The notes under the pieces: generated by a model
Told to the model about the DNA's origin: nothing
Database searches by the model: none
What the model saw: only the letters and a program-made list of their open reading frames with translations
Position numbers and translations under genes: made by a program
From: Prorocentrum cordatum
Lineage: Eukaryota > Sar > Dinophyceae > Prorocentrales > Prorocentraceae
Direction: 5' to 3'
DNA: 64,000 nt
NCBI GenBank assembly: GCA_963575745.1
Contig: CAUYUJ010020697.1
Coordinates: 1 to 64,000, forward strand
Shown: piece after piece, positions 1 to 10,904 of the stretch
Layout: every line of letters starts with the position of its first letter
Numbering within the stretch: the first letter of the stretch is position 1

Positions 1-24
1 CTGCCGCGAGCGTCGCAGCACAGG

Positions 25-129
25 TGACGTTGGGCTCCAGATTCACATCCCGCATCTCCCTGAGCAGCCACAGAGCCTGCTGCCACTGCCCGCCTTCCTT
101 GCACGCGCTGACCCCGGCGGAGCAGCTGA
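25..129 (-). CDS. PPR-repeat exon, one 35-residue unit (block a)
   Basis: The minus strand encodes one pentatricopeptide unit reading SAGVSACKEGGQWQQALWLL, followed by REMRDVNLEPNV. PPR proteins are helical-repeat RNA binders, usually acting in organelle RNA processing; dinoflagellates have large families with this 'SACxKGGQWQQAL' spelling. The block is exactly 105 bp if it starts after the AG at 130-131 (AG|TCAGCTGC on the minus strand) and ends at the codon pair GTC-A. The upstream neighbour on the minus strand is the five-unit block at 3450-3974, which ends at the same point of the repeat, so joining them restores a continuous repeat. Bases 1-24 may be intron or more coding sequence; the window edge prevents a decision. 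The PPR assignment is firm, the exon borders are inferred. Confidence 0.75.
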
Positions 130-885
130 CTAACGGTGGTGCGGGGCAACGTCGGGCATGCGCGGGCAGCCTGGCGCTAATATTGAATCTGCTTGCGCCA
201 GATCAGAGCAAGACTGTCTCACCTGCAGGGGTACCTGGTTGGCCAACGAAATATGCCTAGGCACTGTTTTCTGCCCGTCTATTCCTTGGTTTGGGGCTTG
301 TCCAGCAGCGCTTGAGAATCAGAGGTTTTCGTCTGGGAGCCATAGATGAAGAGGAATAGGAGGACGAGAAACGACGGCGGAAGGAGGACGTCGATGAGAA
401 CGCTTTGATGGCCGCTGGTCATTGCGGTGGTGCCGAGGAACACGACAGCGGCGATGGCTGCGATTCTGAATGGAGCTGCAGGCAGCTGCAAAGAAGAGCA
501 TGCTCATCTGTTCAGCTGCCGGCATCCCCATTCAAACAGGTTTCCACCAAGTTTCAGCTGCGCTTGTCAGCTGCCCGCGTCCCTCTTCAGCCGCCTGCAT
601 GTTTCAGCTATGCTTATCAACTGACACTCTCGGCACACGTTGAGACATGCTCGAGCATGTCGCAGCGTGTGCCCAGACAGTCAGCTGGACAGCGCAGCCT
701 TCACCAGGACAGTCGCTTGGGAGCGGCCCGTGCGGAACAACTCGGAGCCTCCCAACCCAGGCAGGAAGAGAAGGGTCGGGGTCGGGAGGCGAGCCGAAAA
801 AACCCTACGGCGCCGCTTGCGTGGCGGTGAAGCTGGAGAGCGCCCGGGAGGCTCCTGGCGCGTCGCGAAGCCCTGGCGGTTGTTT

Positions 886-1082
886 AGAAGAAGAAGAAGA
901 AGAAAAACAAATCCCACATAAACCTAAACTGTTGGCGCTCCGTGCGGATTTCTTGGATCCGCGCCGGACCACCCTCCCTGGCGCGCGGAGCGCGCCAGTG
1001 GCGGCGCCGGAGACGTCGCCAGCGGATCCAAGAAATCCGCGCGGAGCGCCAAAAAATTATGTTTATGTGCTTTTTCTTCTTC
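886..1082. mobile_element. Short inverted-repeat element (family N)
   Basis: The arms at about 886-962 and 1022-1082 are reverse complements. They include a 29-bp stretch starting GGCGCTCCGTGCGGATTTCT with a single mismatch between arms, and outer GAAGAAGAAAAA and CACATAAAC blocks. The loop is about 60 bp and there is no coding capacity. This is a MITE-like structure; I did not find a second copy in the window. Apart from this element, bases 130-1141 contain nothing I can support. Confidence 0.6.
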
Positions 1083-1141
1083 GATTGTTACCTTCTGAGC
1101 GGGAGGGGGGGGGCGCTGCGCAGCATGGCGGGCCCTCCCGG

Positions 1142-1278
1142 TCCGGGGGGGCATGTCCCCCTACAGCGGGGTTTTGGGCGACAAAATCAAAAGTAGTCAA
1201 AAAATACGGCAAAGTGGTCAAAATAAGTAGTCAAAATAACTACTTTGGAAGGTTCCTCCTGTAGAGGGACAGGCCCGA
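1142..1278. mobile_element. Family A inverted-repeat element, diverged copy
   Basis: The left end has the core GCATGTCCCCCTACAG and the right end reads CTCCTGTAGAGGGACAGGCC then CGA, the family A signature. The left terminus is damaged (TCCGGG instead of TCGGGC). The 8-mer TGGCGGGC occurs at 1126-1133 and again at 1281-1288, possibly a target duplication, although 8 bases separate the left copy from the element. Confidence 0.6.
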
Positions 1279-1312
1279 CTTGGCGGGCGTTTTTCGGGCC
1301 CTCCCCGTGGAT

Positions 1313-1344
1313 CGCCCCCCCCCCCCCCCCCCCACCCCCCCCCG

Positions 1345-1400
<56 letters not shown>

Positions 1401-1414
1401 ACCCCCCCCCCACC

Positions 1415-1477
<63 letters not shown>

Positions 1478-1478
1478 A
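1313..1478. repeat. Near-pure poly-C tract, about 165 bp
   Basis: Only scattered A residues and one G interrupt the C run. It is a low-complexity tract capable of i-motif or G-quadruplex formation; polyproline and polyglycine reading frames across it are artefacts. Such a run is also prone to length error in sequencing. Bases 1479-1795 between this tract and the CTC array show no gene. Confidence 0.9.
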
Positions 1479-1796
1479 CTGCTCGACGCCCGACTGACGC
1501 CGGCCCCGAGGAAGAGGTCGGGCCTCCGGGGGGACGCCGCGCGGCACGGTCGGGCCACCGCGCGGCCTGCAGGAGGCGCTCCTGGCCCAGGGAGCGCCCC
1601 CAGCTCCTCGCGCCCCGGGGCCGGGCGGACGGGCCCCAAAGCCCGAACAGCGCCCGGTCGGGTCGGAGGGCCCAGGGGGCCTCTCTGGGGCCGCCCCGAA
1701 GAGCAACGTCCCAGGAGGCCTCGGCACCTGCCGCGAGGCCCGGGCGGAGGAGCCTCCGGAGCCTGCAGCCAGACGAGCACCCAACGGGCACCCTCT

Positions 1797-1898
1797 TTCT
1801 CCTCCTCCTCCTCCGTCCTCCGTCCTCCTCCTCCTCCTCCTCCTCCTCCTCCTCCTCCTCCTCCTCCTCCTCCTCCTCCTCCTCCTCCTCCTCCTCTT
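1797..1898. repeat. CTC trinucleotide array
   Basis: About 100 bp of CTC repeats abut the left end of the family A element at 1902. Reading frames through it are low-complexity shadows. Confidence 0.9.
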
Positions 1899-1901
1899 AC
1901 G

Positions 1902-2056
1902 TCGGGCATGTCCACCCCTACAGGCGGATTTTGGACGACAAGTCAAGAATACACAAAACTACCCAGAAATAGTTAACACATACTCGAACAATCGTCCCCA
2001 TACTATTTTTGGTTCCCATTGTTGAATGTGTTCCTCCTGTGGAGGGACACGCCCGG
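1902..2056. mobile_element. Family A inverted-repeat element
   Basis: The left end is TCGGGCATGTCCACCCCTAC with GGATTTTGGACGACA just inside. The right end is CTCCTGTGGAGGGACACGCC followed by CGG. It has no coding capacity. TTACG precedes and CTTAACG follows. Confidence 0.7.
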
Positions 2057-2060
2057 CTTA

Positions 2061-2180
2061 ACGCTACTCCCCGGACCTCTCCCGGGGAGCGTTCTTGCCC
2101 TGATTTCGAGGCGAAAGCAGTGGCGACGAGGGCCTCCCGGGAGGTCCAAGCAGGCGAAAACGAGGGAAGGGTAGCGGTAT
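2061..2180. repeat. Dispersed repeat, partner at 40340-40465
   Basis: Both copies share CGCTACTCCCCGG, then TCGAGGCG, a GTGGCGACGA block and GAAAACGAGGGAAGGG in the same order and spacing. This is a diverged non-coding duplicate of unknown type. Confidence 0.55.
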
Positions 2181-2324
2181 CGGCACCTGTTTCTTCTCTG
2201 AACCCCCTCGTGGGCGGAAGACAGATCCGCCTCCACGGACTCGCGGGCCAAGCCGTGGGCAGCGGCCCATGTCCGGTGGCAACTCGTGGGAGCCTTCCAT
2301 AGCATCTTGTCGGCTCTTGCGCAT

Positions 2325-2452
2325 TGACGCTAGTCGACGCCAAATCGACGCTAATCGACGTTCAATCGACGCTAATCGACGCAACCCACGCTAAATCGGC
2401 GCGATCTCATCGACTCCAAGATGCTGATCGACGCTAGTCGACGCTAAAGACG
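2325..2452. repeat. Degenerate tandem repeat of ATCGACGCTA units
   Basis: Units such as AATCGACGCTA and GTCGACGCTA recur about ten times with irregular spacing. Confidence 0.7.
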
Positions 2453-2539
2453 GAGTTCCAAGTTCCCATCATTTCGATATGAATACGTTCGTTGCTCGTG
2501 AGTCCGGCTGCGGAAACTCAGGATCAATCAGCATCGAAT

Positions 2540-2775
2540 CGGTATGTCGGAAAATCGGGTCGGATCGGAAATTGTACCTGGCAGCATCTGCGCGGAGTCG
2601 GACTCGGATTGGATCGGCTGCGCAAAGGTGTCGGACTCGAATCGGATCGGCTGCACAAAGGTGCACAACAACGCCATGCAAACGTCGGGCAGCGTCGGAA
2701 TGTCAGGGCATCGGAATCGAATCGGATCAGGCCAGTCGAGACCGATATCGAATCGGATCGGTCGGATCGACATGT
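2540..2775. repeat. Degenerate tandem repeat of ATCGGATCGG units
   Basis: Variants of ATCGGATCGG, and a longer unit GAATCGGATCGGCTGC with CAAAGGTG after it, repeat across about 235 bp. Confidence 0.65.
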
Positions 2776-2780
2776 AACCA

Positions 2781-2940
2781 TGATGGGCCGATTTTCCACC
2801 ACCACCACCAACATAGGTAGGAGAGGGAGGAGGAGGAGGAGGAGGAGGAGGAGGAGGAGGAGGAGGAGGAGGAGGACCTCCCCATCCTCCCTTCTCCCCC
2901 GTCCTGCCCATGGCCGTGGCGGTGGAACGCTGGCCCATGA
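2781..2940. mobile_element. Family C inverted-repeat element carrying a GGA microsatellite
   Basis: The left end TGATGGGCCGATTTTCCACC followed by ACCACCACCAACATA is mirrored by a decayed right end (CATGGCCGTGGCGGTGGAAC then GCTGGCCCATGA). A GGA array of about 55 bp lies between. AACCA precedes and AGCCA follows, a possible 5-bp target duplication with one mismatch. The 48691 and 55692 copies have better right ends. Bases 2941-3449 hold no gene. Confidence 0.6.
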
Positions 2941-3449
2941 AGCCAGGGGGCGGGGGCCCAGAGGCCGTCTGCGGAAGCCTGGGCCCAGAAAGGACGGGGC
3001 GGAGCAGCAGGAGAGTGAGAGGACGGGGGCGGGGGTGGGCGCGGGAGGGGAGGAGCGCGCGGGGCACAGTCCTCGTGCTGCCAGGAGGAGCGCAGCACCA
3101 GGGAGCAGAAGAGCGCTTCTGGCCACGGCGAGCCTCGGCCACTGGCCACGACCAGGTTCCCGGACCTTAAGCCGAAGAAAAAGCGGCGGCCCGATCACCA
3201 GAGCACCTCCCGAGCCCCAAGTGGTCCTTGTGACGGCGCCCTGGCTGTAGGCTTACATGAGTTATCGTTTAACCGACCCCCGTCCCCAGCGGCGTGGCCT
3301 GGGCCCCACTGGCCGATCTACCCCCCCTAGCTGGGGATACGGGTCGTTCCCTTCGGGCTTCGAGGGGTGTATCCCCAACTTGGGTGGTAATTTGGTGGGG
3401 GTCGTGAAGGGGATGGGGATGGGGATGGGGACTGGGTAAACGATTCTGA

Positions 3450-3974
3450 TTACATCTGCCTTCAGCCGCGCCTCCCGCATCTCCCCGAGCAGCGCCAGCG
3501 CCTGCTCCCACTGCCCACCCTTCTCGCAGGCGCTCGCTCCCGCGGAGAAGGCGGCGACGTCCGGCTGCAGCCTCGCGAGCCGCAGCTCGCGCAGCACCGA
3601 CAGCGCCTGCTGCCACTCCGAGGCCGCCGCGCACGCGCGGATCGCAGCGCCGTAGCAGACGACGGCCGTCCCTGCTGTGGCCCCTCGCCCCTCGCGCAGA
3701 AGCAGCAGCGCCCACTGCCACTGACCCTCCTTCACGCAGGCGACGACTCCTGCGCTGTAGCTGATCAGGTCTGGCCTCAGACTCGACTGCCACATGCGGC
3801 CCAGCAGCGACAAGGCCTGCTGCCACTCCCCATCATTGGCTAACGCGCTGATTCCAGCATTATAGCTGATCGCATTCGGCCGCAAATGTTGTTCCAACAT
3901 TTCCCCGATTAAGGCCAGCGCTCGCTGCCACCGCCCGCCATTTCCACACGCGCTTACTGCAGCGTTGTAGCTGA
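3450..3974 (-). CDS. PPR-repeat exon, five 35-residue units (block b)
   Basis: The minus-strand frame gives five consecutive PPR units, including SYNAGISALANDGEWQQALS, CYGAAIRACAAASEWQQALS and FSAGASACEKGGQWEQALAL. From the TC of the first ATC-AGC-TAC codons (3974) to GTA-A (3450) is 525 bp, exactly five times 105. Each unit has the helix-turn-helix spacing of PPR motifs, and the product would bind RNA; organelle targeting cannot be judged because the N terminus is elsewhere. The frame stays open beyond 3450 into proline-rich sequence, read here as intron. No clean GT donor occurs at that codon, so borders are approximate to a few bases. The repeat is undamaged over all five units. Confidence 0.85.
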
Positions 3975-4565
3975 TTCGAGCTGGCCAGTGGCTTGTCGTC
4001 CCCGGACAATTTCGAGTGCAATGCTTCGGAATGCTGCTTTGAAGCCGTCGCCGATGACGACATCCACGGGCCTGCTCTCAATTACGCGCAGATCACGGCT
4101 CGTCACAAGAACGCACACAATCAAAGTGACACCTTTCATGCACAAAGGCCGCGCGCCTCCTGGGGCCAAATAAACGGATTCACAAGACGGTGGGCGTAGA
4201 AATCACGCTCTGCGGCCATTGGCCCTGTTCTTTCGTACGTGGTATACGCTGTTGCATGCGCAGGGCGCTTAGGATACCGCCACACTTCCCGCGCCCATGC
4301 ATCCGATGCGCTTCGGCCTCCTACGCGCTGGCTATCCCAGCGGCCGAGCGGAGCCTGCGCAGACCCAGCGGCAGCAGAGCCGAGGGCCGGGAGAGCCCGC
4401 CGAACCGGAGCCACGGGCGGTCAAGGTCACCAAAAAGGGCGGCCGATCCGCAGCCGGCTGGGGCTCTCTGAGACAGTCCCATACCCTGCCTGGGCCCCTG
4501 GAGCCCCTCCTGGAGGCAAGCGCGCCTGAGTGGAGCGAGCGTGCCGCTGGCACTCTCGCGAGCAC

Positions 4566-4716
4566 GCACCCTCGAAATTTTCGAAGAGGAGGAGGACGAC
4601 GAATGGGGAGGAGGAGGAGGAGGAGGAGGAGGAGGAGGAGGAGGAGGAGGAGGAGGAGGAGGAAGAGGAGGAGGAGAAAGGGGGAGGAGGAGGAGGAGGA
4701 GGAGGACAAGGATAAG
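4566..4716. repeat. CTCGAAATTTTCGA palindrome followed by a GGA array
   Basis: GCACCCTCGAAATTTTCGA at 4566-4584 runs straight into about 130 bp of GGA triplets. The same palindrome beside a GGA array occurs at 10905-11097 in opposite orientation, so the pair may be a mobile or duplicated unit. Bases 3975-4565 and 4717-5562 contain no gene I can support. Confidence 0.6.
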
Positions 4717-5562
4717 GACATCCGCATGAGGGGGTAACGTCAAAGCACCTACTCGGACGATCTACGCGCTATTGTCAAAATCTCCTGCGCTTGGTTGTGC
4801 GACGGCCCTGTTTCCTCACTGGGGCCGGCGGGGGTCATACCCCGAAGTTCGAGGACCGAGCTCCGATGTGGCCCCGTAAGAGAGGCTCGCAACTTTACAT
4901 CGCGAGTCCCATCGGGTCAGTGCGGGGTGAGCAACTGCTGGCCCTTCCGCGTGCCCTTGGGGAGGGGGGCGCGCGGGCTTAGCAAGGCGCCCAAGCCAAG
5001 GGGGTGGAAGAGACGACGACACGCCCTCAAAAGGAGGAGAAAGGGGAGAGACGGAAGGCCCGAGACCCCAAACTGTTGCTGGGGGGGGCTCCTGCTACTT
5101 CTACATTATGAATTCCGTGCTCTCCTCTTCTACTTAGTTCACTCCTCGGTCGTTCGGAGAGATGCTCCATGTGATGTCTCTGTGCTTTCTCCTGTGAGGA
5201 AGCCCATTTCTCCCTCGGGGTGTGCGAGGTAGAGCATATTGGAAGTCACGGCCGTAGGTAGGGCTAACGAGGAGCACCCAGGTAAGCATCATGATGATCA
5301 CTGGTTTCTCCTCCCACCCTGCAGATGTGCATCTGACGGTGCTCCAAAAAATACTTCCCATTGCGATGACAGTGCAGGCGTACTGTTGTGCCGACGCAGT
5401 CTGCCATGAGTAGCACTCCGAGAAACCTGTCGAATGCTTCCCTCGGCTGCCTGTCGGCACGGCCAGCTCACAACTTGCCTAGATCAGCACTCCGAGACAC
5501 CTCGCGAATGCTCTCTCTTGGCAAGCTGCAGACTTCAGTGGGTGCACTCACTAGCGGCCGCT

Positions 5563-6205
5563 TCAACTGGCCGTCGCTGTCTCCTCCGACTTGGGGTAGC
5601 CGAACTTCTGCGCGAAGATCCCGGTACCATCCAGCATGGTCTGGGTGCTGTCCTTGAGCTTCCGGCGCTCCTTCAGCCTCTTCACTTCTTCTGGGTCCAA
5701 GTTGTCCTCGTTCTTAAGCTCACTCATGGCGACTTTCTTTACTTCGTGGAGGTTCCCCTCGTCGTTCCTCGCGATCGTCAGCGCTAGCTCGCACCAGCTC
5801 TGCCATGCAAAGGCCTTCTTCCCCTGCCTCCCCCATGGGTCCACTGGGTGCCTCGCGACGGGGTCACGGCCTTCGGAATCGCGCGTCATCGGGAAAAAGC
5901 ATTGGGAGCACCTCTCGGCTCACCTTCTTGGCCGCGTCGAGGAACTCGCTGTGGCGCTCCGTTGTGGCGCCGTCGAGTTGCCGCGTCAACCTTTCCTTAA
6001 CGAACGCTTGCCATCTGTCTCCCACTTTGAGCTCCACCACCATCGATGGCCCGCTCTTGAACGGGAAGAACTTGCTCTCGGACCCGATTGTTGACTTTTG
6101 CTCGTAGCCAGGTCCAAACGCGTCTTTCAGTTTGTCCACCCATTCCGCCATGAGCACGTCCTTTGGGTGATTCTCCTGCGTCTTCACTAGCTGCGTCCAG
6201 TCCAC
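5563..6205 (-). pseudogene. Coding-like segment after the LINE RNase H (two frames)
   Basis: Two overlapping minus-strand frames look like real protein rather than shadow. Positions 6205-5864 read VDWTQLVKTQENHPKDVLMA, later MVVELKVGDRWQAFVKERL. Positions 5889-5563 continue in another frame with AFAWQSWCELALTIARNDEG and a charged helix DPEEVKRLKERRKLKDS, ending in a stop at 5563. The frames meet at about 5880, which needs one frameshift or a small intron. They follow directly, on the same strand, the decayed LINE RNase H region at 6000-6690, so they may be a C-terminal extension of that retroelement. A host exon pair is the alternative. I recognise no domain. Confidence 0.45.
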
Positions 6206-6918
6206 CTAGCATCAGGACTGCCTCTTCTCGCTTCTCGAGCTGGGACTGGGGCCTTTCCACCAGAGCTTGTTCGGGATGAGAGCGGACAAACGGCGTCTCC
6301 AACTGCGGCGAATGCCCGCAATGCTCACCAAGGGCACGCAACAACTGCTTCCATAGATCATTGTTCGGCCTTCTGGGATGTTCGCACCTTTCTGGACCGC
6401 TCATGAGTCCTTCAACCGTTCCCAGGCAGTCAGCGCGAATGTCACTTGGCAATGCCCCATGTCGCAGGACTTGTTTAACTGCATCTAGTTCAGCATGTGA
6501 ACCGTATTGCTGGTGCTCTGGCACTGGGCCGCGTGCAACCCCACGCAAAGCTTGACCCGTCATCATGGCGATCCCCCACCCTGCTCGATTAGCCTCTGGC
6601 CAGCCCATGGGAGAGAGGCCCGAGCCATCCGCGCAGACGCCCCCCGCCAGCATGGCCTCATCCCCACCGTGAGCGAAGCGCCACATCACTCGCGCAGGGA
6701 GGCGGGATCCTGGACTGGGCGGCCCGCGGGATCAAGGCGCGAGTGAAGAGCAGGTCGGTGCGATGTGCTTGGCGCGCGGCTTGAATGAGATCAGCGACCA
6801 CAGCAGCCTCTCGCCCTTGCCGGAGTAGCAGGCAGCACCGCGACCGATGATGAAGGGTACCAGGACAATCTTGACAATACTGGCATTGGTCATCTTGGGC
6901 ATGCCCATATTGCTGCAT
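6000..6918 (-). pseudogene. LINE zinc finger and RNase H remnant
   Basis: At about 6880-6830 the minus strand reads CQYCQDCPGTLHHRSRCC, matching the CxxC-GTL-H-C finger that precedes RNase H in this element type (compare CPYCGAPKGTLSHQWNVC in the plus-strand LINE at 45.7-47.7 kb). Another frame (6689-5997) then gives RNase H landmarks: CADGSGLSPMGW (first Asp), GWGIAM, HAELDAVKQVL (Glu) and IRADCLGTVEGL (second Asp). The later His/Asp region is weak. The frame change between finger and RNase H shows decay. Confidence 0.65.
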
Positions 6919-7399
6919 CCTGGCCCGAGACCATTGCCCCCCGATGTTGGCGAGTCGTTAAGCAGCGCGCTTGCTCGCCATGATTCCACTTCTGGGCGAG
7001 CTCCTCGGGGGGGGGGGCATCGACGACCTCAGCGGGGCCGTGCAGTGTCCGCGCGGGCGGCGACCAGCTGGTGATCCCGCAGGTGCGCGATCCTCTTGGC
7101 GGCTCCATTCCTCGAGTTTCAGATTCGCAAATCGCGCCTTGCCAACGTCCTGGTCCAGTCCGGGCTGGCGGCGAGGAGGTCCAAGGCAGAGGCCGACGCA
7201 GGGCGCGAGTTGAGCTGGCGAGGAGCAACCTTTACCGCGCCAGCGGGGCCAGCAATATCTGCGCGCTTGACGCCCAGCCCAAGCATCCCGCATCGAGGAC
7301 ATCGCGCGGGACCTTGTCGTCCTGAACCACAGCGCCCACGCACGCGGTGCCCTGCGATGGCCATCAGCTCTGGGCGCCCGCGGAATCTCGGCTCGAGCT

Positions 7400-8420
7400 G
7401 GGCGGCCCATCATGTAGATGTTCCAGGAGGGGTGCGACGCCATCCTACCCGAGCCATGTTGACATGTTTTTTTGAGCGGCGTCCTGGTGGCTCCGACGAT
7501 CTGGATTCCGCGCTGCATGGCAGGCATGGCTGAGCAACTGCCCCCCCGATCTTGGCGAGCCCAAGGAGACGCTTGAACCTGAGCGTGCGCTTTCTCATCC
7601 TGACGACGCGCCCCCTGATGGCTGAGAAACTCAATGCGTTCCCTTCGCGAGTTTTCATGCCGAGCGCCCCCGGCGCCTTGAATGGGGCGAAAAACACGCT
7701 GAGATACTTGCTGCGCGACCTGCTGAGCGATGGCGAAATCGGATGCGAGCACCTTTGCTTTGCCCGGGCAATCGGCGGATCTGGGGACTTAAGGGCGGCG
7801 GCGAGGAGCCGGGCGATACGGACGGCGTGTTTCACGATCTCCTGCAGCGCGGCCAATGCCTGGGTTGCGATGTCATCCGCGTAGATGTCCAAGGAGCGGT
7901 GGGCGCCGTCGTTGTGCTCAAACGACTTCTCAAACATGTCAAAGGGGGGCATCATGACCAGCTGCAGCAGAAACATGGCGATCGCACGTCCTGGCAACAC
8001 TCCACGGCAGACCTGGCACGAAGACGAAAAGGAAGTCGTCCACTTGATACGCCGCGGAGCGTAGTGCGTAGCCAAAGAAAGCTGCAACGTCACGGGGCGG
8101 GGAAGCCGAAGTGGGCAGATGCGCGATGGACCCGCCGCCAAACCCAATCGAAACACTTACTGTTGTCGACCAAGGTAGCAGTAGCAGCCTTCTCTCGATC
8201 ATGAGCAAGAGCTTCAGCGTGTATCATTGTGCGAGCCCCCACGTCCAACGTGCATTTGTGAGCTCCCGAAGCAAAAAAAGGGCGGTTGTGCTGAAGGAGC
8301 CGTTCGCGAACTTGGGTCAACCTGACCTTGGCGCACAGCCTGTGGGGTGATGGCAGTAGAGCCACTGGCCGGGGCCCACCTTGAGGCTCCGCAGCGAGCA
8401 TGATGCGCGCGCACAGGATT
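7400..8420 (-). pseudogene. LINE reverse transcriptase remnant
   Basis: In minus order: a fingers motif EPQGGPRPVALLPSPHRLCA; the motif A region ATLVDNSKCFDWVWRRVHRA with the first catalytic Asp; then, after a frame change near 8095, GVLPGRAIAMFLLQLVMM (motif B position) and SLDIYADDIATQAL with the YADD catalytic pair (motif C). These are hallmarks of LINE reverse transcriptases. At least one frameshift separates motifs A and C, and the thumb region further down is scattered over three frames, so the copy is inactive. Confidence 0.7.
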
Positions 8421-9499
8421 GCCGTCGGCCATCTCATCCACGATGCAGCAGCCCATGTGGTTTTGATCAGCATAGCCAGAGCCGCATCCGAGACCAGTGA
8501 TAGCGCACGAGGGGGCATTGCACCAGCCCCAGGCCCAGTTCGCCACCTGAACTTAGACGCTGCACGACGCACTTGGGCAAGCGCGGGAACTGGGAGCGCC
8601 GTCGGCGGGAATTGGCGCAGCACGTCCGCGAGACCCGATTCGTCCGCGTCTGCCAGAGGACGCGGTGGAGCACCAGCTGCCCATCTGGTCGTCCGCGATC
8701 GCCCCGGGGCGAAAGGTAGCTGCAGCGCCGCTCTTGACCTGGGCGCGGGCCCTCGGCTGGATTCTGGTGATGGAGTAGACGAGCGCTGGCCCAGCGACCA
8801 TGGCGTCGCGAGCCCAAGCCTCAAATTGCTTGACGCGATTGCGGCCTGCCTGGCACTCCTGCGCGGCCACGCAGGCAGGGGGGGGGAGGGGGGCGTCGGC
8901 AAACGCCTGCATGCGCGAGAGACGCTGAAAAAGGTGCTGCATGCAGGCGGGGTGGAAGACATCCCGTGCGCCGCAAATGCGCGCAGTGCCCGCGTCTGCG
9001 CGAGCGTCTCGGCGGCGCCCAGGGCGAAGCAGCCCGGCAAGATGGGCCCATCTCGCCCTCTGTCGCGCTGCTGAGCTCGACGATGCCGAAGCCGAAGACG
9101 ATGCGCCGTGGCCCTGCCCGCCAGGGCCCCCCGACTCCCCCTCTTCCCCCGCGACGCGGCGCCTTGGGGGCGCCCCGGCTGCCCAGCCGCGACGCCGCGG
9201 GGAGGCGAGGGTGGCCAGCGGGGGCCGCGGACGCGCGGGCGAGCTGCCGCAGCGAGGGCGCGCCGCAGTCGCCCAGGAAATCCGCGACCAGGCCCGGGAA
9301 AGTCTGAACGACAGCTCGAAGATAACGTGGCTCACTTCCTCCGACGGGGTGAGGTCCTGCCTTGGGGCCTCCAATTGGCCTCCAAGCGTAGGTGGCTCCG
9401 TCTGCGCGACCACGGCAGGCGTGGGGCTCGGCAACCTGGTAGATGCCAATCAACTCGTTCTCCAGGCGCGTGACGAATTGACCATAGAGAGCGGCCTGC

Positions 9500-10420
9500 A
9501 ACTTCATCGCTTGTAGAGGGTGGCCAGTGATGAGCATCCGCATCGACGATGTCCAAATAGGGCGGCGTGTCGATTGGCCCTTTGAAGGGTTTGCACCCTC
9601 CAGTGGCTGGCGACTCTTTGGGGGAAACCCCTGGGGGCCACGATGCTGAGGATCTGCATGGCCTTGGCACGGGCCTGTATGCAGGTGATGAGAAGCGCGT
9701 GAGGTCGCGCTGGCCATGACGTAACCGCCGCGAGCGATCTGCTAACGGTGTCCAGGCCAGGCGACGTGAGGGAGAAGTCGTAGTTGTTGTAGGCGCCTTT
9801 CGCCGTGCGACAAGTGCCCTCCTCCTTGGTGCAGAGCAGAGCGGCAGGTAGAAGTTCAGGTAGGCCAAACACCTTGTAGTCCTGCGGAGAGACGTTCCCG
9901 CCACCTGCAATGCTGAAAGGCTTGTTCACGTACAGTAGAAACCTGGAAAGCGCGAGGTCGCGCCCGTAGCTGGCTGAGAGCTAGGCAGTTGTAGCCGTGC
10001 GCTCCATACAAGCGGATCCCACCAACAGCCCACCAGAAAGTCCCACATCAACGTGTATGGCCACTGCCCATGCTGGTGTCACCCCATGTGTACTCTTGCC
10101 ATCGGGTCCGTTGACGACGGTGGCAGGGATGTGCGGGCGCACGAATATTCCAACTCCTGCACTGGGTGATCCAGCCGGTAACCTGCGACATGATGTGTTG
10201 AAAGTTTGCCGTCCATTTCGCCGAGCCCAGGCCTGAGCCTGTGAGGGACGCTCGGCATCGAATCTCAACTCCTGCGCGCACACGAGATTGACCTCATTCG
10301 TACCTTATGTCAAAAAGGTTCTACATGTACCCCAACAAGAACCGATGAAGGTGGCGATCGCAATATCTTTGCGCTTGGAGCCTCGGAGAGTTTCAATCCT
10401 GGTCTTCCACGCCCGCGTCC
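9500..10420 (-). pseudogene. LINE endonuclease (exonuclease-endonuclease-phosphatase fold) remnant
   Basis: The minus strand reads IAIATFIGSCWGTCRTFL, then after a stop VNLVCAQELRFDAERPSQAQ with the catalytic Glu of the QE motif, GVGIFVRPH, and in the next frame FSIAGGGNVSPQDYKVFG, where GGDFN is the usual metal-binding motif and the Asp is replaced by Gly here. GTCRTAKGAYNNYDFSL corresponds to the downstream T-R...D core. Stops and frame shifts plus the lost Asp make it inactive. The sequence between 9500 and 8420 (linker to reverse transcriptase) is open in several frames but has no motif I recognise. Confidence 0.6.
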
Positions 10421-10904
10421 CAGTAGATACGCCGAAGAGCCAGCCATGCCCGCTTGGACTTTGACGCCTCTGCCTGCTGAGGGGGAGGGGCGTCAGGCTG
10501 AGGAGCGGCAGCAGCAAGAGCACCATCACGGTCGCCACGCCACGGCGGGTCCTTGCCCCTTGATGCTGGTGGCGGCGCGGTACTGAGCTCGGGGCACGCT
10601 CGGGGGCAGCGGTGGCCTTGCCGTCCCTGTCGCGCCCGCGCGCCCAGCACGTGCCTCCCAACACGAAATCCGCACTGACGAATCGCCTTGCACGGCCAGG
10701 CCTCGGCCGCTGGCAGAGGCGTCGCACCGCCGCGGTGCGAGGCCGGGAGCCGCCTGGCCGCGGCGAGCCGGCGACGGGGAGCGTCTCCCCGCACGGCCGC
10801 GCTCGGCAGGATCGCCCGCGCCCGCCGTCGGCCAGCAGGCTGGGGCCAGATGGATGCGCCCGCCGCGCGCCCCCGCGCGCGTGGAAGCCCACAGGGCAGC
10901 CCGA

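Larger units (their letters stand above)
5563..10480 (-). mobile_element. Decayed LINE-type retrotransposon
   Basis: In minus-strand order this stretch shows the signatures of a non-LTR retrotransposon: apurinic-type endonuclease (about 10420-9600), reverse transcriptase (about 8420-7400), a CxxC...H...C zinc finger (about 6880-6830) and RNase H (about 6640-6400). The reading frame switches several times and stops interrupt it, so it is a relic and cannot encode an intact polyprotein. It lies within the 8.1-kb gap between PPR blocks c and b, in the same orientation as them. No obvious target duplication was seen. Confidence 0.75.
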
